Assembly (NCBI GenBank): GCA_020027655.1
Contig: JAHKKJ010000158.1
Location: forward strand, 1 to 7,483
Length of the DNA stretch: 7,483 nucleotides
Direction of reading: 5' to 3'
From: Deltaproteobacteria bacterium
GTDB lineage: Bacteria > Desulfobacterota > Binatia > UBA9968
Both the position numbers and the translations under genes were made by a program. The notes beneath the pieces are model-generated. The model had not been told where the DNA came from. It worked only from the letters and a program-made list of their open reading frames with translations, and searched no databases. This document shows, one piece after another, positions 5,678 to 7,483 of this stretch; position 1 is the first letter of the stretch, and each line of letters begins with the position of its first letter.

Positions 5678-6700
5678 TCAGCGACCGTAGAACCGCCGTG
5701 CATTCTCGCCGAGAATCGCGGCCTTGTGCTCTTGCTTGAGATCCTCACGCTCTAGAACTTCGTCGATCTCCTCCATACAGTTGTTGATCGAGATCTCGTG
5801 CGGGAAATCGGACGCGAACATGAACGGCTTGGATCCGACCCGCTCAATGGAGTAAGCCAAGGCCTTCTCGTTACCCTCGCAACCAACGAAGATTCGGTCC
5901 TCCGCAAAATAATCGGCGGGATGCCGCTTGAGCTTGAGTCCACCGTATTCCAATTCGCGCTCGAGCCGATCGAGCACGAGCGGAATCCACGCCGTACCGC
6001 CTTCCATGAAACCAACACGTAGTTTCGGGAACCGGTCAAACACTCCGTCGACCATCATTCCGGTCAAAGCAATCGCCAGTGGGAACGGCATTCCGAGGGC
6101 GCGAGTTGCCGGAAAAACCGTATAGGTGTTGAATCCAAGATTGATGTAGCTGCCGCCATGCACCGCCATGATGCAGTTGAGCTTCTCGGCTTGCTCATAG
6201 ATCGGCCAGTACTCGGCGTGGCTCACATGACGGGTGAGCCCATTCGAAGGAATCATCGCCCCGATAAACCCCAGATCTTTGACCGCGCGGCGTAGCTCGG
6301 TAACGGCGTCGGCACCGCTCTGCATGGGAATCAGTGCCACTGCTTGAAAGCGAGGACTGCGCTTCAGATACCGTGCGTGAATATAATCGTTGTAGCCCTG
6401 AGCGTAAGCTACTGCCCACTGTGGATAGGCGACATTGCCGTAGGCCAATCCCGTGGTCGGATAGAGCACCGTGTAATCGGTACCCGTCTTGTCAAGGAAC
6501 TCGAGCCATTGCTCCGGCCCAGTATTCGGATCGAACGTACCTGGGGTGCGCGGCGTCCCATCCGCCGGGGTGTGAAAATGATCCAAACTCGGTATCCAAT
6601 TCCTCGTGCCCCGGTTATTGAACGGCGCTCGCACGAACTGAAGTATTTCCTCCGCGTCTTCCATCACATGGCCGTCAGCATCGACATAGGCTTTAGACAT
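5678..6700 (-). CDS. Amidohydrolase family 2 (PF04909, ACMSD-like) metal-dependent hydrolase
   Basis: The 340-residue product belongs to the amidohydrolase-related TIM-barrel family that includes ACMSD and related decarboxylases and hydrolases. The first strand has DADGHVMED (7-15) with D9 and H11 in place of the usual HxH. H181 in MAVHGGSY and D298 in FASDFPHE (296-302) are further expected metal or catalytic residues; FMEGGTAWIP (231-240) and FDRFPKLRVGF (221-231) are typical family segments. Substrate cannot be told from sequence; such proteins are abundant in soil bacteria with aromatic-compound degradation. The start at 6700 is fixed by an ideal AGGAGG (6710-6705) four bases upstream. 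A longer frame opening at 6811 is rejected because its first 37 residues do not look like the family. It has its own predicted promoter. No signal peptide is seen. Confidence 0.9.
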   Translation of the reverse strand: MSKAYVDADGHVMEDAEEILQFVRAPFNNRGTRNWIPSLDHFHTPADGTPRTPGTFDPNTGPEQWLEFLDKTGTDYTVLYPTTGLAYGNVAYPQWAVAYAQGYNDYIHARYLKRSPRFQAVALIPMQSGADAVTELRRAVKDLGFIGAMIPSNGLTRHVSHAEYWPIYEQAEKLNCIMAVHGGSYINLGFNTYTVFPATRALGMPFPLAIALTGMMVDGVFDRFPKLRVGFMEGGTAWIPLVLDRLERELEYGGLKLKRHPADYFAEDRIFVGCEGNEKALAYSIERVGSKPFMFASDFPHEISINNCMEEIDEVLEREDLKQEHKAAILGENARRFYGR

Positions 6701-6704
6701 ATGA

Positions 6705-6710
6705 CCTCCT
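6705..6710 (-). promoter_or_regulatory. Consensus ribosome binding site of the amidohydrolase gene
   Basis: The minus strand reads AGGAGG, then TCAT, then the ATG at 6700. This is the best Shine-Dalgarno match in the window, and it decides the amidohydrolase start against the upstream in-frame ATG at 6811. Confidence 0.85.
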
Positions 6711-6772
6711 ATACACAGCAAGCATAACCTCGTTCTTTGATGATCTTGGCGGTGAATAAACGAGACAGCTTG

Positions 6773-6801
6773 CTTATAAGGCCGGGTGATCTTGGCGTCA
6801 A
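6773..6801 (-). promoter_or_regulatory. Predicted strong sigma-70 promoter for the amidohydrolase gene
   Basis: On the minus strand TTGACG (6801-6796) and TATAAG (6778-6773) are separated by exactly 17 bases, each matching five of six consensus positions. Transcription would begin near 6766, giving a leader of about 65 nt before the ATG at 6700. The leader carries a 7-bp inverted repeat, GCTTGCT (6768-6774) with AGCAAGC (6717-6723), on the plus strand. This is the best promoter match found in the window. Confidence 0.6.
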
Positions 6802-6806
6802 GCCAA
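6792..6806. promoter_or_regulatory. TTGGC-N5-GCCAA dyad overlapping the amidohydrolase -35 box
   Basis: TTGGC (6792-6796) and GCCAA (6802-6806) form a perfect dyad around GTCAA. The predicted -35 hexamer lies within it. The 15-bp length and T-N11-A form resemble LysR-type regulator boxes, but its place over -35 would suit a repressor. It shares its half-site with the dyad at 4200-4211, though with a different spacer. No regulator gene is visible. Confidence 0.35.
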
Positions 6807-6871
6807 AACAAGGCCCGAGCTTCTGCTGCCCTAGCGAAATCCGCCTCGAAATAGAAAGAGTGAGGAGAGAT

Positions 6872-7237
6872 TCACCGCACGACTTGCTGCTCGGGATGAG
6901 CCTTGACCCGTTTGCGTTACTTCTCAGCCAGCTTCTTGATCTGGCGGCGCATGACACCGAATGCTCCGCGCAAGACCGTCGGCAACCGCTCGTGAAGGTC
7001 GCCTTCGCTGGCGTCCCGGATCACGACCAATTCGTGTTGTGGAGGAACCGTAATGTCAATACGCACCCGAAAAGGATTCCCGTTTCTTTGATGTTCCTAC
7101 GGCTTCTCGACGGCCATGTGACACCTAACGAGGTGATTACAGACGCGTTCGAGCTTTGCAGCCTGCTTGTCGATGAGCGCTTCAATGTCTGACGTTTTGC
7201 GAACGTTACGGAAAGTGATCTTCAAAGGAACCTGCAT
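6872..7237 (-). pseudogene. Broken ribosome hibernation factor gene (HPF/RaiA, S30AE family)
   Basis: From an ATG at 7237 the minus strand encodes a recognisable S30AE domain: MQVPLKITFRN, then SDIEALIDKQAAKLERV, CHMAVEKP, FRVRIDITVPP, HELVVIRDA and LHERLPTVLRGAFGVMRRQ, which match the beta-alpha-beta-beta-beta-alpha order of hibernation-promoting factors. These bind the 30S decoding region and silence ribosomes in starvation. The frame is broken by TAG at codon 47 (7099-7097), TAA at codon 107 (6919-6917) and TGA at codon 122 (6874-6872). Between the last two, RKRVKAHPEQQVVR still resembles the linker that in some long family members leads to a cold-shock-like domain; no such domain is clear after it. 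If codon 107 were the true end, the gene would be a short HPF interrupted only by the amber at codon 47. A GGAAG lies about 8 nt before the ATG. Loss of function is the simplest reading. Confidence 0.75.
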
Positions 7238-7260
7238 AAGTTCAACTTCCAATCTTATCC

Positions 7261-7294
7261 CCTCTCCCATGGCCAATGGAGAGGACCTCTCTCC
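7261..7294. repeat. Alternative hairpins upstream of the broken HPF gene
   Basis: CCTCTCC (7261-7267) can pair with GGAGAGG (7278-7284), and GGAGAG (7278-7283) can instead pair with CTCTCC (7289-7294). The two hairpins share one arm and exclude each other. There is no T run on either side, so neither is a standard terminator. CCTCTCC/GGAGAGG palindromes of this kind are common intergenic repeats in bacteria. Confidence 0.45.
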
Positions 7295-7318
7295 TAAGAT
7301 TTACTTCAGGCGAGATAT

Positions 7319-7384
7319 ATGCCGATGTCAATGCTTCTAGAAAAATGGATGGAGAAATTTGGCGCGTTATATGACGACGACTAG
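7319..7384 (+). CDS. Tiny ORF, 21 codons, unrecognised
   Basis: An ATG at 7319 opens a 21-codon frame starting MPMSMLLEKWMEKFG and ending in three aspartates before TAG. An AGG-CGAG stretch lies about 5 nt upstream. I do not recognise the peptide. It may be chance; the length gives little statistical support. Confidence 0.15.
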   Translation: MPMSMLLEKWMEKFGALYDDD

Positions 7385-7393
7385 GAGACGGGT

Positions 7394-7432
7394 ATGCCCA
7401 ACCAAAAACGCTTTCGATTAAGTAGGCGTTAG
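7394..7432 (+). CDS. Tiny ORF, 12 codons, basic peptide, unrecognised
   Basis: An ATG at 7394 with AGGAG (7383-7387) six bases upstream encodes MPNQKRFRLSRR and stops at TAG 7430-7432. The ribosome site is well placed and overlaps the stop codon of the 21-codon ORF before it. A leader peptide or the start of a decayed gene are options; chance is equally possible. Confidence 0.12.
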   Translation: MPNQKRFRLSRR

Positions 7433-7444
7433 TTCTTAGTTGGA

Positions 7445-7460
7445 ACCAAAAATATTTGGT
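7445..7460. repeat. Small AT-rich hairpin at the right end
   Basis: ACCAAA (7445-7450) and TTTGGT (7455-7460) pair around AATA. GGTTGTTTTT follows on the plus strand, so a weak plus-strand terminator is conceivable, but the stem has only two G-C pairs and no convincing gene precedes it. Confidence 0.3.
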
Positions 7461-7483
7461 GGTTGTTTTTCTGAGTAGATTGC

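Noticed and set aside
6701..6811. N-terminal extension of the amidohydrolase to an upstream ATG at 6811
   Set aside because: The extra 37 residues do not fit the family, the predicted promoter lies within it, and the ATG at 6700 has a consensus AGGAGG.
6709..6957. Minus-strand 82-codon frame overlapping the HPF remnant
   Set aside because: It is out of frame with the recognisable HPF residues, shows no domain, and looks like a low-complexity Ser/Arg/Leu shadow.
6737..7192. Plus-strand open frame of 151 codons
   Set aside because: It lies antisense to the decayed HPF gene, whose minus-strand translation matches the S30AE family; the plus-strand protein has no recognisable family features or good ribosome site.
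7322..7335. Perfect TTGACA (minus strand, 7332-7327) as an HPF promoter
   Set aside because: No acceptable -10 box stands 16-18 bases downstream; the best AT-rich hexamers are badly spaced.
1..7483. CRISPR array, transposon, tRNA or rRNA
   Set aside because: No regularly spaced repeats, transposase motifs, terminal inverted repeats with target duplications, or tRNA/rRNA landmarks were seen.

Overview
The window is bacterial chromosomal DNA of moderate GC. It is dominated by a minus-strand tricarboxylic acid (TCA) cycle gene cluster, followed by divergent and accessory genes. No rRNA, tRNA, CRISPR array, insertion sequence or phage gene was seen. Taxonomy is inference only. The gene order icd-mdh-sucC-sucD, a long-form NADP isocitrate dehydrogenase, an LDH-like malate dehydrogenase and a PF04909-type amidohydrolase fit an uncultured soil or aquifer lineage of the former Deltaproteobacteria or its relatives (Binatota, Methylomirabilota and similar). 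One window cannot settle this.

Positions 1-4074 (minus strand) hold four genes read in the order icd (isocitrate dehydrogenase), mdh (malate dehydrogenase), sucC and sucD (succinyl-CoA synthetase beta and alpha). sucD runs off the left edge. The gaps are 101, 80 and 100 bp, and each contains a different inverted repeat. A plausible sigma-70 promoter lies upstream of icd at 4166-4194, so the four genes may be one operon. Between that promoter and the icd start codon the leader carries a strong hairpin (4092-4138).

Positions 4139-4294 form a divergent intergenic region with two adjacent TTGGY/RCCAA dyads. On the plus strand it leads to a secreted cupredoxin-like protein (4295-4996) with a CxxHxxM copper-site motif and a recent in-frame 15-bp tandem duplication. 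A stand-alone response-regulator receiver domain follows (5119-5499), with an inverted repeat and a possible terminator behind it.

Positions 5678-6700 (minus strand) encode an amidohydrolase of the ACMSD/PF04909 superfamily with an excellent ribosome binding site. Its upstream region has a near-consensus promoter whose -35 box lies inside another TTGGC/GCCAA dyad. This promoter sits just downstream of, or within the last remains of, a decayed ribosome hibernation factor gene (6872-7237, minus strand) broken by three in-frame stops of three different kinds. Positions 7238-7483 have no convincing gene, only small hairpins and two tiny ORFs with reasonable Shine-Dalgarno sequences.

The TCA enzymes work together: Icd makes 2-oxoglutarate and NADPH, SucCD makes succinate and a nucleoside triphosphate, and Mdh regenerates oxaloacetate. 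No functional link between these and the accessory genes can be shown from sequence. No clearly new multi-gene system was found. The best leads are the broken hibernation-factor gene, the structured icd leader, the repeated TTGGC/GCCAA dyads and the palindromic spacers between the TCA genes.
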